A stretch of 64,000 bases of DNA from the NCBI RefSeq assembly GCF_017377395.1, contig NZ_CP061800.1:124001-188000 (forward strand), in the 5' to 3' direction. A program made the translations under genes and the position numbers. This DNA comes from Desulfonema magnum. GTDB lineage: Bacteria; Desulfobacterota; Desulfobacteria; Desulfobacterales; 4be13. The notes beneath the pieces are model-generated. The model saw only the letters and a list, made by a program, of their open reading frames with translations, was not told the DNA's origin and ran no database searches. This document shows positions 8,586-18,416 of this stretch, in pieces (within the stretch, counting starts at the first letter, position 1; each line of letters begins with the position of its first letter).

Positions 8586-9482
8586 TTATTCTTCATTTGC
8601 TTTATTTTCCAACAAAATATCAAGAAGTTCCCTGATATTTTTATCTGTTTTACTTTTATGGAAATTACATGCACCAGCCCCGCGATGTCCGCCGCCTTCA
8701 AAATTTGAAAGCATAAGCCCCACATTTACCTTGCAATTCGGGTTAAAAATGCTGTGGCCGACACCAATGATGACTTTTTCACGATCTTCATTATCATAAC
8801 GGATTTTCATGTTGACGATGGTCTCCGGAAACAAGGAATAGACCAGGAAACGATTTCCCACAGGCGCTTCATCCAAAGATCGGAAATCTGTCACTGAGAC
8901 GTGCTTTTCTACATGGGTATGTTCTTTTAAAAGCGTTTCATATGCCTTGTTCTGTTCAATGACCTTTTTGCATCGCTTTTTTACCTCCGGGTCATGAAAT
9001 ACCTCGGGGATATCAAATTTTCTCAGCAAATCAATGAGCTTATTCCAATACGCCTCATCAGATTTATCGCGATTTGAAATGGTCATGGAAATCAGGAGAG
9101 AAGGATAACTTTCAGGATGAAGCACTTCATCCAAAGACAGGTCCGCGGAATCAATTTTATCTGTTTCTCTGACCAGTTCGCTGTAATCCCGTGTGAATCT
9201 GTCTTTGTAATATTTAAAAATAACCCCTGCGGCCGAAGGCGCAATCTCAAAAGCCCCTTCAAAAGGGGTGTCAATTCGGTTTGTATAATGATGATCAAAC
9301 CACATGCTACAATTTTTGTCATATGGCAAGTTGGCGAGGATATCCCCCTCCTCAACATCTGCCAGACCTTTCTGTATTTCACTTGGCTCCACCCATTTCA
9401 CAGGTTTATTGATATCCAATGCCTCATAAAGCAGCACCGCACATACAATACTGTCAAAATCGGCTCGTGTGACAATTCTCAT
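8586..9482 (-). CDS. DHH-family phosphoesterase
   Basis: A 298-residue protein with the DHH/DHHA1 layout. Motif I is TRADFDSIVCA near the N-terminus, the DHH-type metal motif is MWFDHH at about residues 60-65, and the substrate-binding GGGHRGAG lies near residue 265. Members hydrolyse phosphodiesters or polyphosphate, such as nano-RNA, c-di-nucleotides or exopolyphosphate. The exact substrate cannot be read from sequence. Its start is supported by GGAGG eight bases upstream. Monocistronic. Confidence 0.85.
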   Translation of the reverse strand: MRIVTRADFDSIVCAVLLYEALDINKPVKWVEPSEIQKGLADVEEGDILANLPYDKNCSMWFDHHYTNRIDTPFEGAFEIAPSAAGVIFKYYKDRFTRDYSELVRETDKIDSADLSLDEVLHPESYPSLLISMTISNRDKSDEAYWNKLIDLLRKFDIPEVFHDPEVKKRCKKVIEQNKAYETLLKEHTHVEKHVSVTDFRSLDEAPVGNRFLVYSLFPETIVNMKIRYDNEDREKVIIGVGHSIFNPNCKVNVGLMLSNFEGGGHRGAGACNFHKSKTDKNIRELLDILLENKANEE

Positions 9483-9961
9483 AAATTAATCCTCCAAATT
9501 TTATAGAAACGACTATGAAAAAATTATTTCAGACTATAAAAGACTGAATTTTTAACAATACTTGTGACAATATCTGAGCAATGATAGCAGTTGTCAGGCA
9601 CTAACATTGAAATAATTTTTACCGTGAAAGTACATTTTGAAAACCCGGGTTTTTTATCTGAAAATATTTTTATGACCGGGGGCGAAAAACCCGGCTTTTT
9701 CCTGAGTGTTTATTTGTCAGAAATTCATTGAAATATTGTGCGCTATGACTCGGTGTAAAAACACCTGATTCTGACGGGCTTTGTTCAAGCTTATCTTATT
9801 AATTTCTAATTATTTAATATAGATGTCATTATCAGATATGACTTTTAAAATCAATGATAAAAAAGGGATAGGCATTGTGAATGAGCTTTGAAGCCCCTTT
9901 GAACCAGGGATTCACACAGATATTATAAAGTTCGCGGATTAAAAAAATCTGTGTAATCCTT
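9483..9961. other. Gene-free interval
   Basis: An AT-rich stretch of 479 bases between the DHH gene and the IS4 element. Apart from the hairpin at 9638-9703 nothing is recognised. The first 100 bases presumably hold the DHH promoter. Confidence 0.6.
9638..9703 (+). repeat. Hairpin element, CCGG-TTTTT family, inverted relative of 58913-58980
   Basis: AAAACCCGGGTTTTTTATCT and the following TGACCGGGGGCGAAAAAC form an interrupted palindrome. The same sequence in reverse orientation is found at 58913-58980, including the flanking ACCGTGAAA motif. Confidence 0.8.
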
Positions 9962-11375
9962 TTCACTACCGTACACTTTTTTTAACTATTTTTAATTATT
10001 ATATAAAGACGACCATAGTTGGTTTGAAATTTAAATAACTGTTTGTTTTTTAAATTTTTTTAAGATTCACCATCGGCTGTTTTTTCTGAGTAAATATTAC
10101 TCATCTGAGATTATGACACAAAAAAATCTTAACAGAAAAATATAATAATGGTATGACAGCTTTCAGAAAATAACAGATAACAGGGAGGCTGTCATGAGCG
10201 ACAATGTGAACAGATATCGTGAGATCAGAAAGGCTTTGGACAATATGTATCCGAAACAGCCGAAGGGAAACGAGGCCCGGCGCCTGAACACGCTGGCCGC
10301 GATAATCAGCGGCATCACGGGGAGCGGGAGCTGCCAGCTTCCGAAAATTGCAGGCAAAGTTCCGGATGAGAACGCCGCGCCGGCGAGTGTGGAAAAGCGT
10401 ATAAAACGTTGGATTTCCAATGACAGCATTGAATCTGAAACATTTTTTCTGCCGTTCGCACAGGCGCTGCTGATCAGTCTGGGACTTTCCGAAATTGTGC
10501 TGGCAATGGACGGAAGCACGGTCGGCCGGGGATGCGTAACCCTGATGATCAGTGTGATTTATAAAAAACGTGCCCTGCCCCTTGCTTACACGGTGGTCAG
10601 AGGTAAGAAAGGTCATTTCCCGGAAGAAAGCCATGTCGGACTGGTCGGGGAGGTTGCCAACGTGATACCGGAATCCGCGCAGAAGGTTATTTTTCTTGGT
10701 GACGGAGAGTTCGACGGTGTCGGTTTGCAAAAAAATCTGGCCGAACGGGGATGGCTGTATGTGTGCCGAACGGCATATAATACCAAAATTTTTTGGGACG
10801 GAGAGGAGCATCGTCTTAATGTTCTCGGTGTGTTCACGGTTCCGGACAGCTATCGGTACATACGCAATGTTTTGTTCACAAATAAAAAATACGGACCGGT
10901 GACGGTTGTCGTCTGGTGGGCGAAAGGAAATAAGGAACCGATATATCTGGTTACGAATATGAGATCGCCCTGGGAAGCCTGCCAATATTATTCCAAACGG
11001 TTTCGTATCGAAACATTTTTTTCCGACCAGAAAAGCCGGGGGTTTAATATTCATAAAAGTCATATTTCCGACCCTGACCGGTTGCGCCGCCTTATGATCG
11101 GAGCGTGTCTTGCCTACATCTGGATTGTGTTCCTGGGAACACTGGCAACGGAACAGGGCTGGGACAGAATTATTCACCGTGCCGACCGATGTGATCTGAG
11201 TCTCTTTCAATTAGGTCTGAGCCTGTTGGAATATTTTTTAAATTACGACATACCTGTTCCGGTTGCCTTTCAAATGTTCAATCCGACTCTCTAGTCATCA
11301 ATCATAAACGGAACCTGTGTCACATACAATTTATAAAATAAAATCAGATTATTATAAAAAGTGTACGGTAGTGAA
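9962..11375 (+). mobile_element. IS4-family insertion sequence, 1414 bp
   Basis: The ends are inverted: TTCACTACCGTACACTTTTT on the left and AAAAAGTGTACGGTAGTGAA on the right. The element is flanked by a perfect 9-bp direct repeat GTAATCCTT (9953-9961 and 11376-11384), the target duplication. It holds one intact transposase gene. It sits in non-coding DNA. Confidence 0.95.
10194..11294 (+). CDS. IS4-family transposase
   Basis: A 366-residue DDE transposase with LAMDGSTVGRG for the first Asp, FLGDGEFDG for the second, and the IS4 signature Y-x2-R-x3-E-x6-K seen in YSKRFRIETFFSDQK. Length and position within the terminal repeats fit an intact element. A 369-codon open frame on the opposite strand is a shadow of this gene. 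CAGGGAGG upstream of the ATG is a plausible ribosome site. Confidence 0.94.
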   Translation: MSDNVNRYREIRKALDNMYPKQPKGNEARRLNTLAAIISGITGSGSCQLPKIAGKVPDENAAPASVEKRIKRWISNDSIESETFFLPFAQALLISLGLSEIVLAMDGSTVGRGCVTLMISVIYKKRALPLAYTVVRGKKGHFPEESHVGLVGEVANVIPESAQKVIFLGDGEFDGVGLQKNLAERGWLYVCRTAYNTKIFWDGEEHRLNVLGVFTVPDSYRYIRNVLFTNKKYGPVTVVVWWAKGNKEPIYLVTNMRSPWEACQYYSKRFRIETFFSDQKSRGFNIHKSHISDPDRLRRLMIGACLAYIWIVFLGTLATEQGWDRIIHRADRCDLSLFQLGLSLLEYFLNYDIPVPVAFQMFNPTL

Positions 11376-11452
11376 GTAATCCTTTACTGTGAAAACACAT
11401 AGGAGGAAAACGAGTGATGTAGTTGAAAAAAAACTTTTTTACAGATATTTGA

Positions 11453-11510
11453 GAAACCCGGCTTTTTCCTTCACCGCGGGCGGATCATTCCGGTAAAAAA
11501 GCCGGGTTTC
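11453..11510 (+). repeat. Hairpin element of the GAAACCCGG family
   Basis: GAAACCCGGCTTTTT pairs with AAAAAAGCCGGGTTTC across a short GC-rich loop. It is surrounded by 200 bases with no gene. Confidence 0.85.
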
Positions 11511-11616
11511 TTCCCCGGACACAGGGGGAAAGCGTTAATGTTTTATTTACGATAATCTGTGGTTCAAAAATAAAGGAGAGGACAGGGTAAAATGAAATAA
11601 CAGGGGACAGGTATAG

Positions 11617-11730
11617 AAAAGCTCCGGAATCAATTCCGGGACTGAAAGCGCAAGCAGCCTAAAGGCAGCTATCACAGTGGGCTTTAGCGTACTTTGACTT
11701 TCACCGGGGAGATTAATCCCCGGCTTTTCT
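11617..11730 (+). repeat. Structured palindromic element, copy A
   Basis: GAAAAGCTCCGGAATCAATT at the left is mirrored by GATTAATCCCCGGCTTTTC at the right. Inside are GACTGAAAGCG and a GGCTTTAGCGTACTTTGACT segment. It ends at the stop codon of the minus-strand receiver gene. Copies B, C and D are at 18417, 22766 and 23314. Confidence 0.85.
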
Positions 11731-12755
11731 ATTCAGTTTTTGAGTTTTGGCTGCAAATTTTACCGAACCATGAAATAATGTCTTTCAGGCTGTAAACAAG
11801 CGCTTTGACAGTATCGGTTGTCGGTTCATACACCGAACTTTCTCGCTTATTATCATGGTTTCCAAAATCGCTGGCAATGGTTTTGATGCTGAAAAAAAAA
11901 TTTCGGATAACGCTGTTGATATGTCTGTTGTTTGATAACCAGTTTGCTGTCTGGCTTCCCATAATGATTTTGCCGTAATCATTGCTGCAATTTTCCTTCA
12001 TATCGGGAATCCGTTCCGAACATTCCCTCAGTATCTGCTCATAAATGATTCTCATCTCTTTGAGATTATCGCCGATTCTTCGCTTGTCATCTTCTTCTTG
12101 AAGTATTTTCAGAAAATTATCCGATGATCTGTTGCCAATATTTTTTTGCAGAATGTTCAAATAATACTCATTTTCTTTTTGCAGATTCAAAATCGGAACA
12201 TTTTCAATGATTTTCTGTAACTCAGACTCATTGCCCTTTTCAAAAAAGTTTTTTTCGCTGAATTTGCCAAAATCAATGAGCATGCTTATATCGTCATAGC
12301 CACGAACCGGGTCGGAGCGGATGGAATTACCGGTCAGAAGGTAAAATCTGTTCATCACATTAGATTCATACACCAGCTTGTGAAGCAGATAATCGCCTTC
12401 ACGTTCAAAAAAACTTTCATACAGGGAGTCATTGTACGCGGGATCAATTTCTGCGATTTCTTCAAAATCGTATTCATCATATTCAGCCAGATTTCTGTCG
12501 ATGATCAGCAGCGCATACCTTTCCTGATGAGAGACCACTTTGCGTAATGCGGGCCGGGAAACGATATTCAACTTCCACAATATTTGTTTCCTCCACAATG
12601 CCCTTTATCTCATCAGGTTCGGCCCCGTAACCGCTTTCATCTTCTTCCAGTTCTTTCAGTCGTCTGATTTTTTTCTTTCCCAGGTATTTTTCAAATAATC
12701 GGATAATCCCGGGGATATTCCTGGACAACTCATCTTCCACGTATAAGATTTTCAC
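11729..12755 (-). pseudogene. Receiver-domain protein of TPR-kinase module 1, frameshifted
   Basis: Translation starts with GTG at 12755, overlapping the kinase stop as GTGA, and gives KILYVEDE, the first acidic motif of a response-regulator receiver. Near 12553-12560 the frame breaks. The other frame continues with RYALLIIDRNLAEYD (phospho-acceptor Asp) and NRFYLLTGNS (switch Thr), then about 200 helical residues to the stop at 11729. That second part aligns by eye with the C-terminal part of the intact paralogue at 23454-24914 (for example NILQKNIG against DILEKYLG, and ALVYSLKDIISWFGKIC against SMIYAMKCVILKFGELC). One indel separates the two frames, so this is either a recent pseudogene or a sequencing error. 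Confidence 0.75.
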
Positions 12756-14560
12756 TGATTTTTCCTTTCTTTCCAGAAATTGGGGAATCTGATTTCAACA
12801 GACCAGAGATTTCCGTCCTTATTTACAACGGGCGAATCCGCATTCAGGAGCTTGGCAAAATTTTCAATAATCACATGGCCGATGCCTGTTGTTTTGGCTT
12901 TGACATTCGGTCTGAACGGATTTTCTACGCTGACGGAAATCTGATTGGTGTGGCTGGTAAACCGGATGTGCAAAAACCGCTTTTCCTTTTCCACAAACGC
13001 CACATATTTGACAGCGTTCAGAATGATCTCCTGAAACAGAATCAGGAATTTCACAGCCGAACCTCTGTCATTCCCCATGACATATGTTTCCGCATCTCCG
13101 AAGGTGATGTCGGTCTCGAAGAAGTATTTTTTCAGGAATACATACATATCTGAATCATCTGCCTGTGAGACATTGGCCCATTCTGATTTTGCGGAGAGAA
13201 AGATATCTTTTGTGGGGAAATATTGTTTCTGAAACTTCCCGAAATATTTGCCGTCAAACATATTTCCGGCAGAGTATCTCAGGGACTCAATAATAACAGA
13301 TTGGAAACTGAGGCTGTCTTTTCCGGTGCTGTGTTCCGCATCATAATAAAAATCGTCAATTGAACCCCTGAAGGATAAATTCATGGCATTGACGATCTCC
13401 CGAATCAGATTTGCGCCTTTTAATGCGTTTTGAATGACCTGTGGTTTGACAACTGCCTCCTGCTTTAAATTTTCAAGCGGATCAATCACGGTTTTGACCA
13501 GGTTTTTTATGGAATGGGAGAGGTCGGCGATGACTTTGTTTCGTTCCTGAATTTTTGCCCGGGCTATTTTTCGTTCATGTTCAATTTCCACTTGAATTCT
13601 CTCCTGTTCTTTTTTTTTCTGAAGCAATTTGTTGAGATCAAAGTATAATGAAATTTGGGAATCAAATGCTATTGGGGAACAAATCAATGCAACTATAAAT
13701 GTTATAAAAAGAATTAGTCCCATCAAAGGTCCGAAGATATAGTAAGACAAAAGACAAAAAGAGACAAAAATAATGGAAATAACTGGCTTAAAAAATTTAC
13801 CCCTTTCTTGAAATCTAAAATACTTGTACTCTAAAATAGCCAGTTTTGCATTCATAAAAAAATATTCTTTTCCATCTCTTTTTGAAACTTCTGACACATT
13901 TCCATTAAAATCAGGATAATATTGGAATATCTCAGAAATAAGACCTTGAATATTTGGGGGAGTATCCGATTCAAAATTAAAGCGATCTAAAAATCTGGCT
14001 AAATCAAAAATTTCTCGCTTATGACTTAAATCAAACAAAAGTTCCATGACCTTTAACATAAAGAGAATACTGGAATCCGTGACTGTTTCTTTTAATATGC
14101 TTCTATATTTTTGAAGTTTTTTCAAAAATTTTTTTCCTATAAAAGCATCGCATATTCCATAGGGCAGATTTTTTTTCAAGCTATTTTCAAAAGATGATAA
14201 ATCTCTCAATGAGTTCTCCTCATCTCCCATTTTATAATAACAATATCCCCGAAGCAGATAAGATAAGGGAATTTCAAGTTTGAAATAAGAGACAGGCTTT
14301 AACTTGATAATTTGACTGAAATCATCAAATGCCTTGTCATGGTTCTTCATTTTTAAATGCGTAACACCTCGTTCAAAATAGTCCGTTATCTTGGGATAAA
14401 TTTCAATTGCCTTGTCATAGTCATTCAGGGCCATATCAAATTCGTCATTTTCAAACTGAAGATTCGCACGTTTCCGGTAATGTTTCGCATTTTCCGGTTC
14501 TGATTCAATTTTTTCTGTGAGTTTATTTATCTTCTCAATGAATTTTTTGTCATGACTCAT
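12752..14560 (-). CDS. TPR-containing membrane histidine kinase (module 1)
   Basis: A 602-residue protein from ATG 14560, which has AAAGGA six bases upstream; an in-frame ATG at 14575 lacks one. The N-terminal 140 residues are tetratricopeptide repeats (DMALNDYDKAIEIYP, KAFDDFSQIIKLKP). A hydrophobic pair follows near residues 270-315 (IIFVSFCLLSYYIFGPLMG), then a coiled coil and the H-box VIADLSHSIKNLV near residue 350. The ATPase region has the N-box FQEIILNAVKYV and a GIGHVIIENFAKLL G-box. It resembles the TPR kinase DtcA of Detocs defence systems. The receiver gene overlaps by four bases downstream. An IS630 begins only 33 bases upstream of the start codon. Confidence 0.85.
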   Translation of the reverse strand: MSHDKKFIEKINKLTEKIESEPENAKHYRKRANLQFENDEFDMALNDYDKAIEIYPKITDYFERGVTHLKMKNHDKAFDDFSQIIKLKPVSYFKLEIPLSYLLRGYCYYKMGDEENSLRDLSSFENSLKKNLPYGICDAFIGKKFLKKLQKYRSILKETVTDSSILFMLKVMELLFDLSHKREIFDLARFLDRFNFESDTPPNIQGLISEIFQYYPDFNGNVSEVSKRDGKEYFFMNAKLAILEYKYFRFQERGKFFKPVISIIFVSFCLLSYYIFGPLMGLILFITFIVALICSPIAFDSQISLYFDLNKLLQKKKEQERIQVEIEHERKIARAKIQERNKVIADLSHSIKNLVKTVIDPLENLKQEAVVKPQVIQNALKGANLIREIVNAMNLSFRGSIDDFYYDAEHSTGKDSLSFQSVIIESLRYSAGNMFDGKYFGKFQKQYFPTKDIFLSAKSEWANVSQADDSDMYVFLKKYFFETDITFGDAETYVMGNDRGSAVKFLILFQEIILNAVKYVAFVEKEKRFLHIRFTSHTNQISVSVENPFRPNVKAKTTGIGHVIIENFAKLLNADSPVVNKDGNLWSVEIRFPNFWKERKNQ

Positions 14561-14593
14561 TGTGATTCCTTTCACTCAATGCTGCTTTCGCTA

Positions 14594-15794
14594 CTGCCTG
14601 ACCGCAATGAATTTGACAGGTGGCTTTTCATATGATAATCTCCTTTTAAAAATTCAAAAAAGGAGGAAACCATGGGTAAAAAATATATAATAAATCTGAG
14701 CGATGAGGAAAGAGGAGAACTGTCCGAACTGACGAACAAAGGCAAAACCGGAGCCCGAAAACTTAAAAGGGCGCAGATATTGCTTCTGGCCGACGAGGGA
14801 AAGACGGACAGGGAAATAGCGGAGAATATCCATGTCGGAGTCTCGACGGCGGAACGCACGCGGAGACGTTTCGTGGAAGGCGGCTCTGAAAATGCCCTGA
14901 ACGAACGTCGGAGGCCGGGGAAAAAGCCCCTGCTTAACGGCAGGCAGGAGGCGATTCTGATTGCCGAGGCGTGTTCCGATCCGCCGGAAGGGCGAAGCAA
15001 ATGGACGATGCAGCTTCTGGCGGACCGGATCGTCGAACTCGGCGTCGTCGGATCGATTTCGGACGACACAGTTCTCCGAACATTAAAAAAAACGACATAA
15101 AACCCTGGCAGAAGAAGCAGTGGTGCATTCCGGAGGTGGGACCGGAATATGTCTGCCGTATGGAAGATGTTCTCGATCTTTATGAGGAACCTTATGATGC
15201 GGCATACCCCTGCGTATGTTTTGACGAGAAGCTTTGTCAGCTGATCGGAGAAACAAGAATTCCTCTGCCCCGTGAGGCAGGAAAACCTCTGCGCTATGAT
15301 TACGAGTACGAGCGGAACGGGACGGCGAACCTTTTTATAATTCTCGAACCGGCAGCCGGACAGCGGCGTGTCATAGTCACACAGCGGCGGACAAAGATGG
15401 ATTTCGCCGATATGATGAAACTCATAACAGACGAACTTTATCCGGATGCGGTAAAAATCCGAATAGTTATGGACAACCTCAATACTCATACTCCCTCCTC
15501 CCTTTATGAGCGGTTCGAACCCGGAGAAGCCCGGAGAATTCTCCGCCGGCTGGAATTTCATTATACCCCGAAGCATGCCAGCTGGCTGAATATGGCGGAG
15601 ATAGAAATTTCAGTATTGTCAGGCCAATGTATTGACAGGCGCATCGGCGATACGGAAACCCTGAAAAGAGAAATCTCCGCCTGGGAAAAAAAGCGGAATG
15701 AGAAATCCGCGAAAGTCATATGGCGTTTCACGAACACAGATGCCCGAGTCAAACTGAAGCGACTTTACCCATCATAATTAATGCGGTCAGGCAC
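14594..15794 (+). mobile_element. IS630-family insertion sequence, copy 1, 1201 bp
   Basis: Terminal inverted repeats TGCCTGACCGCA/TGCGGTCAGGCA are flanked by TA on both sides (14592-14593 and 15795-15796), the target duplication of IS630/Tc1 elements. It is the same length as the copy at 21462 and differs from it at only a few bases. It lies in the leader of the TPR-kinase gene. Confidence 0.95.
14672..15777 (+). CDS. IS630 transposase (copy 1), expressed by -1 frameshift
   Basis: The first frame (14672-15100, 142 residues) carries a helix-turn-helix (KTDREIAENIHVGVSTAERT). The second frame, one base back, runs on to 15777 and carries the DDE domain: VCFDEK, IVMDNLNTH and TPKHASWLNMAEIE. 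The switch occurs at a run of eight A near 15086-15093 (TTAAAAAAAACG), a classic slippery site. Both copies have the same arrangement, so it is probably programmed rather than damage. The start has GGAGG upstream. Confidence 0.9.
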
Positions 15795-16246
15795 TACAAG
15801 GATTTCCTATAAGAAGAGGATTAAATCCCCTTCTTATAATCCTTTTCCTGATTATAACGGATTTGGGAGAGGCCGGTCAGCATGACTGGTTCCGACACTT
15901 TTTTTATGGTCTCAGGCAATATGACAGCGGATGAGAGGATGAAACGGATAACAGAATATCCGTTTCATCCTCTCATCCTCACAGTCCCCTGAGCTTGTCG
16001 AAGGGGAGGCTATAACAGAATATCCGTTTCATCCTCTCATCCGCTGTCATATTTCATGTCTCCCCAGAATCCGTTATATATCAGTCCTTTTACCATGAAA
16101 ATATAACTGAGAAGCCGGTTTTTTTAAGCAGATATTTTTTCATCTCCGGGGGTGAAAAACCGGCTTCTTTTCATGAAAATTTCTTATAGAAAATCCTTGT
16201 AGCGAAAACAAGAATATCCCTCGGATTTCACTTCCCAAGTTTTATT
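15795..16246. repeat. Composite of three palindromic elements
   Basis: Directly after the IS630 lies an ACAAGGATTT...CTTATAA fragment of the 'CCTTGTAGCG' hairpin family. A 237-bp MITE-like unit follows at 15848-16084, with ends CTGATTATAACGGATTTGGG and its inverse; internal copies of GGATGAGAGGATGAAACGGA occur in both orientations. The third element is the hairpin at 16111-16167. No gene is seen. Confidence 0.75.
16111..16167 (+). repeat. Hairpin element of the AAGCCGG family
   Basis: GAAGCCGGTTTTTTT pairs with GAAAAACCGGCTTC. It lies downstream of the minus-strand secreted protein gene and may serve as its terminator. Confidence 0.8.
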
Positions 16247-18214
16247 TCAGAAACTAACCTCTGTGTTTTGCCCTGCCCGAACCTCTGCGGACAGGTTCTC
16301 GTCACCGAAAATGACCTTATAGGCTCCCGGAAATAATTCAATATTTTTTTCTCCGGAAGTATGATACAGTTTATTCTCATCAGAGTCATAAACATCATAA
16401 TAGCTGGTTCCTGTTCTTAAAACGGTCAGTGTGCCTGATGCCAGCACAGCATTTTTACCCGCCTGAACCATTGCGGCCTTCTCAGTATCATTCAACCTTA
16501 AAGTATAAGTTCCTGGAAACATTTCAACTTCCTTGTTAGTTGAAGCATAGCCCAGCTTATTCCATGCAGAGTCATACACATAAAATGTGGCATTCCCGGT
16601 TTTTGAGATGCTTGACACGCTCAAAGTTCCGGCCTCCAAAACCGTCTTTTCCCCGGCATAAACCCTTGCATTCTGGCGGACAGTACGCAGCGATACAATA
16701 TAATTCCCGGGAAACACATAAAACCGGCTATTAACAGAGGCATGCCCCAGTTCATCTTCATCTGAATTATAAACATAAAAACTGGTATTGGCTGACGTGC
16801 TTGATACACTTAGAGTCCCCGCAAGCAGGACTGTTTCTTCTCCTGCCTGAACGCTTGCATTTTGTGCCGTATCATTCAATAATACTCTGTAAGAACCTGG
16901 GAATAATTCAATTTCTCCGTTGAGACTGGAGGAATCGAGTTTATTCCCATCTGAGTCATAAACATAGTATGACGGGCCAAAATAGGATGGTGCTTCTCCA
17001 GGACTTAATACCGTTAATCTCCCTGCTGCCAGCGTTCTTTTCTCCCCGGCCTGAACGGTTGCTGTCTGTTTCGTCTTATTTACACGCACGACATAAGTGC
17101 CGGGAAACACCTCAACCTCTCCGTTGGTTTTAGTATAATCCAACTGCTTTCCCTCGGTGTTATAGACATAAAAATCGTCAGTGCCTGTCCCGGATACGCT
17201 TATGCTCCCTGCTGTGAGAACTGTCTTCTCACCACTCTCAACAGCTATCTGCTGAGAAGTTTCATTTACTGCCACTGTATAATCACCTGAAAAAACCTCA
17301 ACCTCTTTGTTCGTGTCCGCATAATCCAACTTGTTTCCCGCGGTGTCATAGACATAAAAATCATCTTTTCCGTTCCCGGATACACTTACAAGTCCCGCCG
17401 TCAAAACCGTCTTTTCTCCTGGCTCCACCTCTGCCGTCTCCCTGGTGTTGTTTACTGATGCAATATAACTCCCTGGAAGCAATTCTATATCCTGATTGGT
17501 CTTCGCATAAGCCAGAGAATCTCCGCTCAAATCGTCATCGTAAATGTAAAACGTATCCTGTCCTGTACCGGATACGCTGATAAGCCCGGCCACTGCCACT
17601 GCTTTTATTCCGGTTTCAACAGTGATGTTCTGTCTGGATTTATTTAAGGACAATGTATAAGTGTCAGGGAACAATTCGATTTCTTCATTGACCTTTGCAT
17701 AAGCCAAAGAATCTCCGGTTCCGGTTTCGTCATACACATAAAATTTATCATCTCCGGTCCCGGCAACACTCACAATTCCGGCCTCCAGAATCTCTTTTTT
17801 TCCTGCCTGGACAACTGCGGTCTGCACGGATTTGTTTAAGAATACGGTGTATTCACCCGGAGGAAGCGGAACATCTTCATTCGTTTTGGCCGATCCCAGA
17901 GGCTCTCCGGTTCCGGTTGAATCATAGACCTCATAACTATCCTTGCCTGTCCCGGATACGGTGATGACGCCCATATCTGCATCAGGATGAGATATGTCTT
18001 CCTGAATTCCGGCAACCACCCGTAACGCACGAACCGCTTCCTCCAGACCGATCTTGCCGTCTTCTTTGATATCCCATTTCCGCCTTTCCATAGCCGCTGC
18101 ATCATCCAATTGTTCCTGAGTAAAACATTGGGCATATACGATGCCGCTGAATGCGAAGAGCAGTGTAAAAATCGTAAACCAATAAAAAGTTCGTCTAAAT
18201 TTTGCCAGTTTCAT
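16247..18214 (-). CDS. Secreted protein with nine PEGA-like tandem repeats
   Basis: A 655-residue protein beginning with a signal peptide (hydrophobic core FTIFTLLFAFSGIVYA). Residues 30-75 form an EF-hand/dockerin-like segment ending in GKIGLEEAVRALRVVAG, a motif common in Desulfobacterales surface proteins. Nine repeats of about 62 residues follow, each with the plan VSVSGTG..FYVYD..., a Y-A-K-T-N strand, an ELFPGSY turn and a closing VQAGEKTVLTAG. Such beta repeats suggest an envelope or extracellular role; no enzyme motif is visible. The ribosome site is AAAGGA. Function unknown. Confidence 0.82.
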   Translation of the reverse strand: MKLAKFRRTFYWFTIFTLLFAFSGIVYAQCFTQEQLDDAAAMERRKWDIKEDGKIGLEEAVRALRVVAGIQEDISHPDADMGVITVSGTGKDSYEVYDSTGTGEPLGSAKTNEDVPLPPGEYTVFLNKSVQTAVVQAGKKEILEAGIVSVAGTGDDKFYVYDETGTGDSLAYAKVNEEIELFPDTYTLSLNKSRQNITVETGIKAVAVAGLISVSGTGQDTFYIYDDDLSGDSLAYAKTNQDIELLPGSYIASVNNTRETAEVEPGEKTVLTAGLVSVSGNGKDDFYVYDTAGNKLDYADTNKEVEVFSGDYTVAVNETSQQIAVESGEKTVLTAGSISVSGTGTDDFYVYNTEGKQLDYTKTNGEVEVFPGTYVVRVNKTKQTATVQAGEKRTLAAGRLTVLSPGEAPSYFGPSYYVYDSDGNKLDSSSLNGEIELFPGSYRVLLNDTAQNASVQAGEETVLLAGTLSVSSTSANTSFYVYNSDEDELGHASVNSRFYVFPGNYIVSLRTVRQNARVYAGEKTVLEAGTLSVSSISKTGNATFYVYDSAWNKLGYASTNKEVEMFPGTYTLRLNDTEKAAMVQAGKNAVLASGTLTVLRTGTSYYDVYDSDENKLYHTSGEKNIELFPGAYKVIFGDENLSAEVRAGQNTEVSF

Positions 18215-18290
18215 CTTATTTCCTTTGATTTTAAAGTATTAGGGACTCAGAAAAAACACATTATCCCAACCGGTTCCGTAAAGGAATGGG

Positions 18291-18383
18291 AAGGAGTGCG
18301 GAAATGGAGCCGCTAGGCGGAATTTTCGCAGCCCGCTGCAAAAAGCGAAAATTCCGCCTAGCGGCTCCATTTCCGCACTCCTT
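18291..18383 (+). repeat. Perfect 39-bp inverted repeat
   Basis: The arm 18291-18329 (starting AAGGAGTGCGGAAATGGAGC) is perfectly complementary to 18345-18383 with a 15-base loop. It would form a very stable cruciform or RNA hairpin. It lies in the leader region of the secreted-protein gene. Confidence 0.95.
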
Positions 18384-18416
18384 TGAGAATTCTCATGAAA
18401 AATGCGTTTTTTCCGA

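Noticed and set aside
10101..11210. 369-codon open frame on the minus strand
   Set aside because: It lies antisense to the IS4 transposase, which has clear DDE motifs; the antisense protein has no recognisable domain.
11617..11730. Retron msr-msd RNA
   Set aside because: No reverse transcriptase gene is near any of the four copies of this structured element.
14572..15576. 334-codon minus-strand frame over IS630 copy 1
   Set aside because: Antisense shadow of the transposase, low-complexity and without family motifs.
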